Part shown: piece after piece, positions 48,550-57,324 of the stretch
Layout: each line of letters starts with the position of its first letter
How positions within the stretch are numbered: position 1 is the first letter of the stretch
Assembly (NCBI RefSeq): GCF_032017025.1
Contig: NZ_DALZQO010000001.1
Location: 334,086 to 398,085, forward strand
Direction: 5' to 3'
DNA from: Hydrogenoanaerobacterium sp032017025
Lineage (GTDB): Bacteria > Bacillota > Clostridia > Oscillospirales > Ruminococcaceae
DNA length: 64,000 bases
Notes under the pieces: model-generated
What the model was told of the DNA's origin: nothing
The model's input: the letters and a program-made list of their open reading frames with translations, nothing else
The model's database searches: none
Position numbers and translations under genes: made by a program

Positions 48550-49992
48550 TTACTCCTCGGTTTTTTTAGCCGCGATGGGCAGCGAAATATCCACCGTTGT
48601 CCCCTTGCCTTCCTCGCTGTTCACCTCAAGCATGCCGGAGTGCATCCTAACTATCTCATCCGCCACCGCAAGCCCGATACCCGAACCACGGCGCGTGGAA
48701 TTGCCTTTGTAAAATTTGTTTTTGATCATCGGAAGATCCTGCGCGTTGATGCCGCAGCCGGTATCTGAAATTGCGATATGCACCATGCCGGCATCATTTT
48801 TCACCTTTATGGTGATGATCGCACCGCTGTCCGAGTATTTGATCGCATTGTCGATGATATTGATAAATACCTGACGCAGTCTGTTTTTATCGCCGAAAAC
48901 AGGGATAAACTCCTCGGGCTCATCGTAGGTGATGGTCATGCCTTCCCGCAGGGCACGCTGTGTAAACATCAGGTACGCCTCGCCCAGCTCTGCGATAATG
49001 TCGATTCGGTCCATCATCAGCGTGAGCCTGCCGCTTTGCATCCTGCTGAAATCAAGCAGCTCCTCCACCATGGTGGACAGGCGATCGGTCTCTTTTAAAA
49101 TGACCCCCATCCCTTTTTCGACAGTCTCTTTATCGTTGGTATCGACAAGTGTTTCGCCCCAGCCTTTGATTGCGGTAAGGGGTGTGCGCAATTCATGCGA
49201 TACCGATGAAATAAAGTCGTTCTTCATCTTTTCAGCGGTAGATAGCTCGCCCGCCATGTAGTTGATTACTTCACACAAATCACCGATTTCGTCGTCATTC
49301 TTCTTTTCCAGGCGGGTTTCAAAGTCGCCCTGTGCAATTCTCTTTGCGGTTTTGCCGATTTCGCCCACCGGAATGACAATGGAATTGATGAAATAAGAGC
49401 TGGAAAAGCCCACGAAGCAGACGATACCGACCACAACCAGTGTAATAATCCCAATCATTTCAAAAATTTGCTTATCCACCTGACTGAGCGACACCACAAA
49501 GCGGAGTGCCGCAATTTCGCTGTCCTTAACCGGAGAAATCATGGTGATTGCCATTACCTTTTCACTGCCCAGCTTACCAATATGTTCCCCGGGGGGAGCG
49601 TTTCCTGTTCCCTTGGCAGTGGACATCGCCTTAGCTTTTACCTTTGCATTCTCATAGTCAGGCATATCAATCCGTCCGGTAGGTTCAAAACCGCTTGAGG
49701 TAAGGATAACGTTGCCGGCAGCATCAATGGCCATTAGCTCCATCTTTTCCTTATCCTCAAAATTTTCCACGAGGTTGCGCACCTCTGCCTGATAATCCAC
49801 CGTAATATCCTCGGAATAGCGCACCAGTGAACCGGACATTACCGATGCACGGGAATTAATGGCTGAGCGCACGCTGTTGTAATAGAAGCTTCGAATGCCC
49901 ACAGCAGATATAATTTCGATTGCAAGCAAAATGATGAGGATCACGCCGAAGCTGTTAAGCAGCCACCGCTTGGTAATCCGTTTCATCGCCAC
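48550..49992 (-). CDS. Sensor histidine kinase with HAMP domain
   Basis: Membrane sensor of the EnvZ/OmpR class. Two membrane helices (about 12-33 and 180-205) flank an outside domain of about 145 residues; then HAMP (about 206-258), the phosphoacceptor helix with SSVSHELRTPLTAIKGW, and the ATPase domain with NIIDNAIKYS, DTGCGI and GSGIGLAVADEI. Start is read as GTG at 49992, well placed behind GGAGGAG; ATG at 49986 is the alternative. Its partner response regulator gene is 44 nt upstream. Length 480. The signal is unknown. Confidence 0.95.
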   Translation of the reverse strand: MAMKRITKRWLLNSFGVILIILLAIEIISAVGIRSFYYNSVRSAINSRASVMSGSLVRYSEDITVDYQAEVRNLVENFEDKEKMELMAIDAAGNVILTSSGFEPTGRIDMPDYENAKVKAKAMSTAKGTGNAPPGEHIGKLGSEKVMAITMISPVKDSEIAALRFVVSLSQVDKQIFEMIGIITLVVVGIVCFVGFSSSYFINSIVIPVGEIGKTAKRIAQGDFETRLEKKNDDEIGDLCEVINYMAGELSTAEKMKNDFISSVSHELRTPLTAIKGWGETLVDTNDKETVEKGMGVILKETDRLSTMVEELLDFSRMQSGRLTLMMDRIDIIAELGEAYLMFTQRALREGMTITYDEPEEFIPVFGDKNRLRQVFINIIDNAIKYSDSGAIITIKVKNDAGMVHIAISDTGCGINAQDLPMIKNKFYKGNSTRRGSGIGLAVADEIVRMHSGMLEVNSEEGKGTTVDISLPIAAKKTEE

Positions 49993-50036
49993 AGCGCTCT
50001 CCTCCTCCCTTGAAAACGTGCAGGTTTAACCTGTAT

Positions 50037-50744
50037 TTATGCCGGCATCCCTGTTGTCCACTTATAGCCAAAGCCCCAAACTGTCAGCAAATACTGCGGT
50101 GCAGAGGGTTCATCCTCAATCTTCATACGAAGCCTGCGGATATTGACATCGACAATTTTAATATCACCAAAGTAATTTTCGCCCCACACCTTGCCGAGGA
50201 TATCCGAACGCTCCAGAGCCACATTCTGGTTGTTTAGGAAAAACTCCATAATTTGGTACTCCACCTGCGTCAAATCGATGACCTGTCCGTTTTTGTAGAG
50301 CATGCGGCTCTTGATGTTGAGCGTAAACGGGCCGGATACAATCTCCTCGGGCTGCTCCTGCCGCTGGGCAGCCATGGTAACACGGCGGTGAATTGCATCC
50401 ACGCGCGCAACCAGCTCGGATGGAGAAAACGGCTTTGTCACATAGTCGTCCGCACCAATCATCAGCCCATTTACCTTGTCCATCTCCTGTGTTTTCGCCG
50501 AAAGCATAATAATACCGATTGAGCTGCTCTGTGCGCGAATTTTTTTGCAGACTGTAAAACCGTCAATCCCCGGCATCATAATATCAAGCAGTGCAACGTC
50601 AAAGTTGCCGTCGTTTTCCTCAAAAATACGAAGCCCGTCCTCACCGTTGGCGGCGTCGGTTACATCATAGCCCGCCCGCTTCAGGTTAATGACCACAAAG
50701 TCGCGGATTGCATCCTCGTCTTCTACTACCAAGATACGTTTCAT
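50037..50744 (-). CDS. OmpR-family response regulator
   Basis: Receiver domain (about 1-120) with acidic pocket EDED, phosphoacceptor Asp in VALLDIMMPGIDG and the conserved Lys in VTKPFSPSEL; winged-helix DNA-binding domain (about 135-230) ending NIRRLRMKIEDEPS-type recognition region and VWGFGYKW. Start at 50744 is fixed by GAGG 8 nt upstream; 24 open codons before it are rejected. Length 235 is typical. Co-transcribed with the kinase. Confidence 0.96.
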   Translation of the reverse strand: MKRILVVEDEDAIRDFVVINLKRAGYDVTDAANGEDGLRIFEENDGNFDVALLDIMMPGIDGFTVCKKIRAQSSSIGIIMLSAKTQEMDKVNGLMIGADDYVTKPFSPSELVARVDAIHRRVTMAAQRQEQPEEIVSGPFTLNIKSRMLYKNGQVIDLTQVEYQIMEFFLNNQNVALERSDILGKVWGENYFGDIKIVDVNIRRLRMKIEDEPSAPQYLLTVWGFGYKWTTGMPA

Positions 50745-50935
50745 TCGTCTAACCTCTTTTCTAATCGCTAATTTTTCTAGAACTTTGAAAAGCAAAAAGC
50801 TGCCTGGGTATTTCACTGAAAAGTGCAGCTTGAATCAGAAAAACATAGATATACTTCTTGTATTCTGAGTATATTTTACAACAAAAATGCCTTTTGCAGC
50901 AAAAACACACAAGAATACAAAGTTTTCAGAAAACC

Positions 50936-52285
50936 CTAAGGCAGAAGGGCGAACCTCTCCTCCACCTCTTGATAGCTTATTTGCAGGCCCTTTACTTCTA
51001 CATCGGGCGGAATAAATGCCATATATTCGTAAATACCGCGTTCCCCCAGAAGCTTGTAGTTCTCGGTTTCAAATTTATCCTTCATACGGCCCTTATTATT
51101 GGTGCGTAAACGAAGCAACTGCTGAAAATCGTTATCCAGGGACTGGTCGTATACAATAAACTTCCACTCGCCCGTTTCCATCTGCTGCTTCACCGTAACC
51201 ACATCAATCCATTCCTCGGGATATTCAAAACGGTAACCCGCATCTACATTGATTACCCCATACCACAGCGGTTCAAATTCTGTGCCCGTCCAGCGCACAT
51301 ACTGCGCCGAATACATTTTATCGCTGTCGATGCTGTCATCGTACCCGGGCAGATACGAGGGCGTTGGCATATACGGTACTTCCATAACACCGTCTTTGTT
51401 GATATCCTCACAGTAAACTTTGAGTTTGCGGTTTGTGCTGATCTGCGCTTCATCCGGCAGCTGATCCAAAACGTTGATTATTTTAGTGCGCGCGCCGCTG
51501 GAATCGCATTTGAGGATATCGGTGATATATTCACCCGAATCGAGCAGCGAATCGACAAAGATAGCCTCGGTGTTGCTGCTGAGCATACCAACCTGTACCT
51601 TTGCAAAACTGGAAATACTGTTGTTCAATGGCACAGCCGAGCCGCTTTTCAGCTCGCCGTTGCTGAACGACACCAAGCGTGCTGAGGCCTCGCCCGATAC
51701 CAGATTGCAACGGAGCAGAAGCAGCTCGATCAAGCCGTCTTTGTTGACGTCGTAAAGCAGTTTTTCGTTAAACCACCAGTCGGAGGACTGCTGCACCAGC
51801 TGCCCTTCCTCATAGGCAAACACGGTGACCGTTTTGTCGTTGCCTCCCGCCTGATTCCAGGCGATTACAATGTCCTCTTTTTCGGTTGACGTCATTTTGC
51901 AAAAATCAACACTGTCAATATTACTGCCCTTACCGCCGATATCGTAGGTGGAAATCCAACCGGAATCGGTTTGTGTTAAAATATTGACGCGAACATTGCT
52001 ATCCCCCAGCTGCGGGTCGTAAAACACCATCGCCTCATCCTTGCCGTCGCCATCCATATCATGCATAACAAAGGCGGATCGGTATTCCCCCGCCTTTGGA
52101 TATTTAAATTTAACACTGTTGGTACCAAGCGCATCATAAAGCGCATCGCGTATCTTGTTTTGCTCATCGGTAAGTGTTGGAGCATTCATCAAATTTTCCG
52201 CATTAAACTCTATGCCGGAGCATGAGGACAGCAGCAACGCACAAGCCAGCACAGCCAGCAATACTAAAATTTTTGCAACGCGCAA
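50936..52285 (-). CDS. Lipoprotein with EF-hand-like/VCBS-like repeats
   Basis: Lipobox LLSSC at about residue 18-22. The mature part has repeated acidic loops HDMDGDGKDEA, YDVNKDGLIEL and EDINKDGVMEV, which resemble calcium-binding DxDxDG loops of VCBS/FG-GAP beta-propeller proteins, each followed by beta strands. The length of 449 would suit a partial propeller. Translation appears to start with TTG at 52285 behind GGAGG. It is upstream of the two-component genes in the same direction (191 nt apart) and could be a partner sensing the envelope, which is inference. Confidence 0.8.
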   Translation of the reverse strand: MRVAKILVLLAVLACALLLSSCSGIEFNAENLMNAPTLTDEQNKIRDALYDALGTNSVKFKYPKAGEYRSAFVMHDMDGDGKDEAMVFYDPQLGDSNVRVNILTQTDSGWISTYDIGGKGSNIDSVDFCKMTSTEKEDIVIAWNQAGGNDKTVTVFAYEEGQLVQQSSDWWFNEKLLYDVNKDGLIELLLLRCNLVSGEASARLVSFSNGELKSGSAVPLNNSISSFAKVQVGMLSSNTEAIFVDSLLDSGEYITDILKCDSSGARTKIINVLDQLPDEAQISTNRKLKVYCEDINKDGVMEVPYMPTPSYLPGYDDSIDSDKMYSAQYVRWTGTEFEPLWYGVINVDAGYRFEYPEEWIDVVTVKQQMETGEWKFIVYDQSLDNDFQQLLRLRTNNKGRMKDKFETENYKLLGERGIYEYMAFIPPDVEVKGLQISYQEVEERFALLP

Positions 52286-52336
52286 AATGCCGCCCCCTCC
52301 CTAAACTATAACTGCATTTTATTATACTATATTTGC

Positions 52337-52376
52337 ACAATAAAATAAAGTGGAACATTGCCGTGTTCCACTTTAT
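52337..52376 (-). terminator. Terminator after the XRE regulator gene
   Basis: Perfect 13-bp arms ATAAAGTGGAACA (52345-52357) and its complement (52364-52376), loop of 6. On the minus strand it is followed by TTTATT-type T-rich DNA. Confidence 0.65.
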
Positions 52377-52474
52377 CACAGAAATTTGAACAATCTATTT
52401 ATTTTTGTGTGCAAAGAATGAATTCATTGATACATACTTTATTTTTGCCCCATATAATGGTACAATAATGCATG

Positions 52475-53176
52475 TTATTTCTTGTCAAACCCAATTTTCG
52501 TCTCGCTGTTCTGTACAAGATTGAATAACGACGACGCAAACAAAGGGTACTGCTCGGTAATGCTTTCGGTGGTGAGCAGAGCACTGTCAATATTCTGCAC
52601 CGGCTCCTGCCCTTCCAGCGGCATACCGCTTGCAATCGATTGAGCGTTGATGCTGCAAATCTGCATCATCGCAGATGCATAATTATCTGACAAGCGGTGG
52701 GGCACCGTAAACAGTGCGTCCTGGTTTTTTGGATTGACCGAGTAGACAACCCGAAACATTCTGTACACCGCAAGCATCAAGAAGGAAGAAATCTCATTGG
52801 TGAGCGATTTACTGCCCACACGCTGCAAAAGGTCAAACAAAACATTCAGCGAGTTTGCAATCAGCTTTTTATTGAGCACCGGTAAAATGCTTCCCTTATA
52901 GGTATTTTCTTTCCCTGCCGCTGCATCAGGCTCGGGAATATCATCGACTGTCAATGTGGCGCCTGCCCTATCCGGTGAACGGCCAAGCAGATAATCACAC
53001 GACACATTATAAAAATTTGCCGTGCGAATGAGGAAGTCGAGCCCGCATTCCCGAATTCCTTTTTCATAATGCGACAACAAAGCCTGTGAAATTCCCAGCT
53101 CACAAGCCGCTTCCTTTTGGCTTATTCCCTTTTCCTTGCGCAAAAGTGTTAAAATTCTGGGAAAATCCGCATTCAT
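52475..53176 (-). CDS. XRE-family transcriptional regulator
   Basis: N-terminal helix-turn-helix of Xre/SinR type (about residues 5-60): LLRKEKGISQKEAACELGIS then ALLSHYEKGIRECG. The remainder (about 75-233) is a helical domain without known family, with the segment IASGMPLEGQEPVQNI. Length 233. Start at 53176 has GGGGGT about 10 nt upstream. It is transcribed away from the histidine phosphatase gene, sharing a control region with it, so either could be a target. Confidence 0.88.
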   Translation of the reverse strand: MNADFPRILTLLRKEKGISQKEAACELGISQALLSHYEKGIRECGLDFLIRTANFYNVSCDYLLGRSPDRAGATLTVDDIPEPDAAAGKENTYKGSILPVLNKKLIANSLNVLFDLLQRVGSKSLTNEISSFLMLAVYRMFRVVYSVNPKNQDALFTVPHRLSDNYASAMMQICSINAQSIASGMPLEGQEPVQNIDSALLTTESITEQYPLFASSLFNLVQNSETKIGFDKK

Positions 53177-53226
53177 AATTACATTACCCCCGCAATGCTT
53201 CTTTAGCAATTCTTTACGTACAGTAA

Positions 53227-53256
53227 ATTATAATCTATAATGATACCAATTGTAAA
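53227..53256 (-). promoter_or_regulatory. Promoter of the XRE regulator gene
   Basis: Minus strand: TTTACA (53251-53256), 18-bp spacer, perfect TATAAT (53227-53232), about 45 nt before the start. Confidence 0.52.
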
Positions 53257-53319
53257 GCCTGTATTCGAAATAATTCGACATTGTGGGTTAAAAAATTTGT
53301 TTTTAAAAGGAGAATTTAG

Positions 53320-54051
53320 GTGATTACTTATAAAATCCATTTTATTCGACATGGCATTACCGAGGGAAACCTCAAGGGCTTGTATGTGGGGCGTACCGAT
53401 ACCCCTTTATGTGACGAAGGGCGCGAAAAATTGCTGCTGCTCAAAGAAAACTGCGTTTACCCAAAAATTCAGAAGCTTTTTGTAAGCCCGCTCTCCCGTT
53501 GCCGCGAAACAGCCGAGATTCTTTACCCCGATTGTTTTACCGAGGTTGTTGATGGCTTCACTGAGTACGATTTTGGGGCGTTCGACGGTAAAGCAATTGC
53601 CGAACTTAAAACCGACCCTGCCTTTAACGCATGGATTAATTCGGGTTTGAAAACCCCACCCCCGGGCGGAGAGGATAGCACTGAGCTGGAGCAGCGTGTG
53701 TGCAATGCACTGGAGCATGTTTTTGAAGACATGATGCGTAACAAATTGACATCTGTAGGTGTGGTCACCCATGGCGGTGTAATTATGACATTGATGGCAA
53801 AGTACGGTTACCCGAAGCGCGATAACGCCTATGACTGGATTGTGTCCAACGGCACCGGCTTTACCATTCAGATGACTCCGCAGATGTGGATGCGCGACGA
53901 TGGCTTTGAGGTATACGAGCCGATCCCCTATCATTACGAGGCATTTCAAAAACTGGGGTTGGAGGCGTATCAGGAGCAGCTGCGCACTTGGAAAGAGGGC
54001 GGCTTTGCTGAAGAGGAACAATGGGATGATGACGGAGATGAACCGGTATAG
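53320..54051 (+). CDS. Histidine phosphatase family protein
   Basis: Phosphoglycerate-mutase-like phosphatase related to CobC. Catalytic HFIRHGITEGN at residues 7-17, second arginine in SPLSRCRETAEIL, acidic YDFGAFDGK and second histidine in VVTHGGVIM. After the usual 190-residue domain there is a C-terminal extension of about 50 residues ending in an acidic EEEQWDDDGDE tail. Start is GTG at 53320 with AAAAGGAG upstream. Substrate unknown; the close relative in the cobalamin operon is shorter. Length 243. Confidence 0.9.
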   Translation: MITYKIHFIRHGITEGNLKGLYVGRTDTPLCDEGREKLLLLKENCVYPKIQKLFVSPLSRCRETAEILYPDCFTEVVDGFTEYDFGAFDGKAIAELKTDPAFNAWINSGLKTPPPGGEDSTELEQRVCNALEHVFEDMMRNKLTSVGVVTHGGVIMTLMAKYGYPKRDNAYDWIVSNGTGFTIQMTPQMWMRDDGFEVYEPIPYHYEAFQKLGLEAYQEQLRTWKEGGFAEEEQWDDDGDEPV

Positions 54052-54121
54052 CCCCTTACTTTAAATATAGCTTTCTTAACAATAGAACACTGATGGAAGA
54101 TGGAAAAGGAGTTTAAAAAAT

Positions 54122-55207
54122 ATGAGTGCACTTAAGGTTTGCGTTTTAGCGGGTGATGGAGTCGGTCCTGAAATTACAGCCGAGGCTGTAAAGGTACTGA
54201 AAGCCGTTTGTGCTGTAAGAAAACATGAGTTGGTACTGACCGAAGGATTGATTGGCGGCGCTGCCGTAGACGCAGAGGGTATTCCCCTTTCGCCTGCTAC
54301 GGTAGAAAAATGCCGTGCCGCCGGTGCAGTTTTGCTGGGTGCGGTAGGCGGCCCGCAGTATGACAGCCTGCCCTCCAACCTGCGCCCAGAGGCAGGCTTG
54401 CTGTCTATTCGTACCAAGCTCGGCCTGTTCGCCAACCTGCGCCCTGCCAAGATTTTTTCGGTTTTAAAAGAGACATCTCCCCTCAAAAACAGCATTATTG
54501 ATAACGGCGTGGATATTCTGGTGGTGCGTGAATTAACCGGCGGCATCTACTTTGGTGAGAAAGGTACCACCGAGGTAGACGGCGAACCTTCTGCGTATGA
54601 TGTAATGATGTACAGCGAATATGAGGTGGAGCGCATCGCCAAAGTTGCGTTTGAGGCGGCACGTAAGCGCAATCATAAGGTTACCTGTGTAGACAAGGCG
54701 AACGTATTGGAATCTTCAAAACTGTGGAGACGTGTGGTAACCCGTGTGGCAGATAATTACCCCGAGGTAGAGCTTTGTTATATGTATGTAGACAATGCCG
54801 CAATGCAGCTGCTGCGCAACCCTTCGCAATTTGATGTGCTACTGACCGAAAACATGTTCGGCGATATTCTTTCGGATGAAGCCTCTATGCTTGTGGGCTC
54901 GATTGGTATGCTGCCTTCCGCTAGCACAGGGCATGGCACACTGGGGCTGTACGAGCCGATTCATGGCTCTGCGCCCGATATTGCGGGGCAAGGCATTGTC
55001 AACCCACTTGCGACCATCCTTTCCGTTGCTATGATGCTGCGCTATTCCTTTGGTATGGAGGACGAGGCAAGCGCCGTTGAAAAAGCGGCAGAAGAATCAC
55101 TGAACTATGGCAGAACTCCCGATTTAGCTAATCCCGCATATTCATCTAAAAGCACTGCGGAAATCGGAGATTTCGTCACAGCACGTGTTTCTGAAATCTT
55201 AAAATAA
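54122..55207 (+). CDS. leuB: 3-isopropylmalate dehydrogenase LeuB
   Basis: Oxidative decarboxylation in leucine synthesis. Signatures are LAGDGVGPEITAEAVKVL, LLGAVGGPQYDSLPS, RELTGGIYFGEK, CVDKANVLESSKLWR, NMFGDILSDEASMLVGSIG and GLYEPIHGSAPDIAGQG. Length 361 is normal. The ribosome site AAAAGGAG is about 10 nt upstream. leuA, leuC and leuD are not in the window, so the gene is separated from its pathway partners here. Related D-malate or tartrate dehydrogenases are less likely given the LeuB-type GSIGMLPSAS segment. Confidence 0.95.
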   Translation: MSALKVCVLAGDGVGPEITAEAVKVLKAVCAVRKHELVLTEGLIGGAAVDAEGIPLSPATVEKCRAAGAVLLGAVGGPQYDSLPSNLRPEAGLLSIRTKLGLFANLRPAKIFSVLKETSPLKNSIIDNGVDILVVRELTGGIYFGEKGTTEVDGEPSAYDVMMYSEYEVERIAKVAFEAARKRNHKVTCVDKANVLESSKLWRRVVTRVADNYPEVELCYMYVDNAAMQLLRNPSQFDVLLTENMFGDILSDEASMLVGSIGMLPSASTGHGTLGLYEPIHGSAPDIAGQGIVNPLATILSVAMMLRYSFGMEDEASAVEKAAEESLNYGRTPDLANPAYSSKSTAEIGDFVTARVSEILK

Positions 55208-55222
55208 ACGAGGCAATTTGCT

Positions 55223-56155
55223 ATGAAACTTAGAAAACAGATTAAACAAAATGCCCGCCGCGCGCTGGGTGGTAACTGGGGCAAGGCAATTTGTATTTTA
55301 TTAATTGGCATGTCCATCTTTGTAATTTTCAGCTTGCTACAAGGTCTCACATCGCTGCTGCTCGATATCCCTGATTTTCACGATACTCTAAAAACACCAG
55401 GGTTTTACTTTGATGATGTTGTAAACGTATCTCTGCTGTCGCTTCTTATAGCAAGTATCTTCACCGTGCTCAGCCTGATTGTTAATTCGCCGCTGACTTT
55501 TGGTGTAAAGCAATGGTATTACCGGTTGGTAGGCGGCGAGTCAGAGGACGTCGTGTCTATCTTTTCCTTTTTCTCCTTTGCGCGGTTGTTTTTTAAAGCA
55601 ATTTGGCATGATATCAATCTGATTGTGCGCAGACTATTGTGGGCTATCCCGTTTGCTGTTGTGCCCGGTGCAATTGCAGGTATCGCTGTTTTGTTGCTGT
55701 ATAACACACAACCCTCCGACCTCATGCACCTTGGCGGAATTATGCTGCTGATGCTTGGGCTGCTCCTTGCAGTTATTGCACAAATTTTCTTTTTCATTTT
55801 CTCCAATCGATATTTTCTCTCTTCCTATTTGATTGTAGAGGACCCCGAAATCGGTGTAAGAAAGGCAATCAAAACCTCTATCCGATCTATGAAGGGCCAC
55901 AAAAGTGAAATTTTCGTATTGCAGCTGTCCTTTGTTCCATGGGGTCTGCTGTCTTTGCTTGTACTGCCGCTGCTTTATGTCGTGCCTTATTACAATTCTT
56001 CGAGCGCATTGTACGCAAAATATTTGATTGAACGCGAAAAATTGCATGAGCCTGAGGACGAAACCGTTCGGTTCAACGCTAACAACAACAATACCGATGA
56101 GGTTGACGACATTCCCCCTGCGCAGAACACCGATTACCCGAATGACCAAATTTAA
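55223..56155 (+). CDS. DUF975 family membrane protein
   Basis: Multi-pass membrane protein of a family of unknown function in Firmicutes. It begins KLRKQIKQNARRALGGNWG, a typical amphipathic start before the first helix, and has about six hydrophobic segments, with SYLIVEDPEIGVRKAIKTSI in a cytoplasmic loop characteristic of the family. The C-terminal tail is soluble and acidic, rich in Asn and Asp. Length 310. It follows leuB by 15 nt with a weak site and ends before a terminator. Confidence 0.88.
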   Translation: MKLRKQIKQNARRALGGNWGKAICILLIGMSIFVIFSLLQGLTSLLLDIPDFHDTLKTPGFYFDDVVNVSLLSLLIASIFTVLSLIVNSPLTFGVKQWYYRLVGGESEDVVSIFSFFSFARLFFKAIWHDINLIVRRLLWAIPFAVVPGAIAGIAVLLLYNTQPSDLMHLGGIMLLMLGLLLAVIAQIFFFIFSNRYFLSSYLIVEDPEIGVRKAIKTSIRSMKGHKSEIFVLQLSFVPWGLLSLLVLPLLYVVPYYNSSSALYAKYLIEREKLHEPEDETVRFNANNNNTDEVDDIPPAQNTDYPNDQI

Positions 56156-56171
56156 AATAGCCCTATATTGT

Positions 56172-56208
56172 AAAAAAGAGGTGGACACGGCCGTGTCCAC
56201 CCCTTTTT
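56172..56208. terminator. Terminator between the DUF975 and AbrB-like genes
   Basis: Palindromic stem GGTGGACACGG (56180-56190) and its complement (56191-56201), with six A before and five T after, between convergent genes. Confidence 0.85.
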
Positions 56209-56233
56209 ACTCTTTACCAATAAACCATTTCAC

Positions 56234-56479
56234 TTACAGCGTTTTCATGCTGTCCATGCACTCCTGGCAGATATTCTTCCCCTTATAAACCGTAATGTCA
56301 CTCGCGTTGTTGCAGAAGATACAAGCCGGTGCATACTTTTTCAGAATGATTTGATCCCCGTCAACATAAATTTCTAGAGAGTCCTTCTCTTTGATATCGA
56401 GCGTGTTCCTAAGCTCCTTTGGCAGCACAATGCGACCAAGTTCGTCTACTTTTCTTACGATTCCCGTAGATTTTACCAT
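56234..56479 (-). CDS. AbrB-like transition-state regulator with C-terminal zinc-type Cys motifs
   Basis: Small DNA-binding protein. N-terminal swapped-hairpin domain (about 1-50) with KSTGIVRKVDELGRIVLPKE and RNTLDIKEKDSLEIYVDG, the hallmark of AbrB/SpoVT. The tail has CIFC and CQEC, able to bind a metal ion, as in many clostridial AbrB proteins. Start at 56479 is chosen because AAGGGG lies 9 nt upstream; longer readings include the promoter itself. Length 81. Promoter and a Spo0A-like box precede it. Confidence 0.93.
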   Translation of the reverse strand: MVKSTGIVRKVDELGRIVLPKELRNTLDIKEKDSLEIYVDGDQIILKKYAPACIFCNNASDITVYKGKNICQECMDSMKTL

Positions 56480-56506
56480 CTTTCTCATCCCCTTAACAAA
56501 ATATCC

Positions 56507-56513
56507 TGTCGAA
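56507..56513. promoter_or_regulatory. Spo0A-like box (0A box) downstream of the abrB-like promoter
   Basis: TGTCGAA matches the core of the Bacillus 0A box. It lies about +10 to +16 relative to the expected transcription start, the same side of the promoter where Spo0A represses abrB in B. subtilis. A 7-base site can occur by chance. Confidence 0.5.
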
Positions 56514-56528
56514 TAAACCCACAATATA

Positions 56529-56557
56529 AATATATCGTAAACTTGAAAACATGTCAA
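56529..56557 (-). promoter_or_regulatory. Promoter of the AbrB-like gene
   Basis: Minus strand: perfect TTGACA (56552-56557), 17-bp spacer, TATATT (56529-56534), about 45 nt before the chosen start. Confidence 0.74.
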
Positions 56558-56681
56558 ATACTAGTACGCATATTTTGGCACTTATAATCCAATTTTTTCA
56601 TCATTTAACAAAATGTTCATAATGTTTCATTTCCAATCATAAGATATATGGTTATAAAATGCAATTTTGGAGGTTATTTAC

Positions 56682-57311
56682 ATGATGACATGGATTTTTA
56701 GCGGTATGATTTTGCTTTCTGTGGTATTAGGCATGATGAACGATAGAATTTCACAAGTTTCCTCTGCTGCGTTGAGCGAAGGAGGAAACGCTGTTTCATT
56801 AGTGATCAGCCTTGCAGGCATTATGTGCCTGTGGAGCGGACTTATGAATGTGGCTGAAAAATCAGGATTGACCGAAAAATTCAGCCACTTCTTTTCCCCG
56901 GTATTACGGCTGCTGTTCAAAGGGTTAGACCCCAAAAGCAGCGCCGCAAAGGCCATTTCGATGAATATGGCGGCAAACCTGCTCGGGCTTGGCAATGCAG
57001 CAACCCCGCTCGGTATCGCGGCTATGAGAGAGCTGGAGGCGCTCAATCGCACCCCCACTGTGGCAAGCAACTATATGGTTACCTTTGTGGTGTTAAATAC
57101 GGCATCGTTGCAGCTGATTCCCACTACAACTGCTGCACTGCGCCTTCAGGCGGGCGCAGCCGCACCGTTTGATATCCTGCCCGCGGTTTGGATAACCTCA
57201 ATTGCATCGGTCGTATCGGTTATGGTGATGTCTAGGCTGTTGAGACGCAAAGTACGTCTGCCAGACGCGGCATCTTCCCATATCCCTAATTTGCCCTCTA
57301 CTAACCGTTAG
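56682..57311 (+). CDS. spmA: Spore maturation protein A (SpmA)
   Basis: Membrane protein needed for dehydration of the spore core in Bacillus, related to nucleoside-recognition transporters. Several hydrophobic helices and the segment NMAANLLGLGNAATPLGIAAM, typical of SpmA, are seen, with MCLWSGLMNVAEKSGL nearer the N-terminus. Start at 56682 with GGAGG upstream. Length 209. Paired with spmB 13 nt downstream. Confidence 0.95.
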   Translation: MMTWIFSGMILLSVVLGMMNDRISQVSSAALSEGGNAVSLVISLAGIMCLWSGLMNVAEKSGLTEKFSHFFSPVLRLLFKGLDPKSSAAKAISMNMAANLLGLGNAATPLGIAAMRELEALNRTPTVASNYMVTFVVLNTASLQLIPTTTAALRLQAGAAAPFDILPAVWITSIASVVSVMVMSRLLRRKVRLPDAASSHIPNLPSTNR

Positions 57312-57324
57312 AAAGGACATTGTA

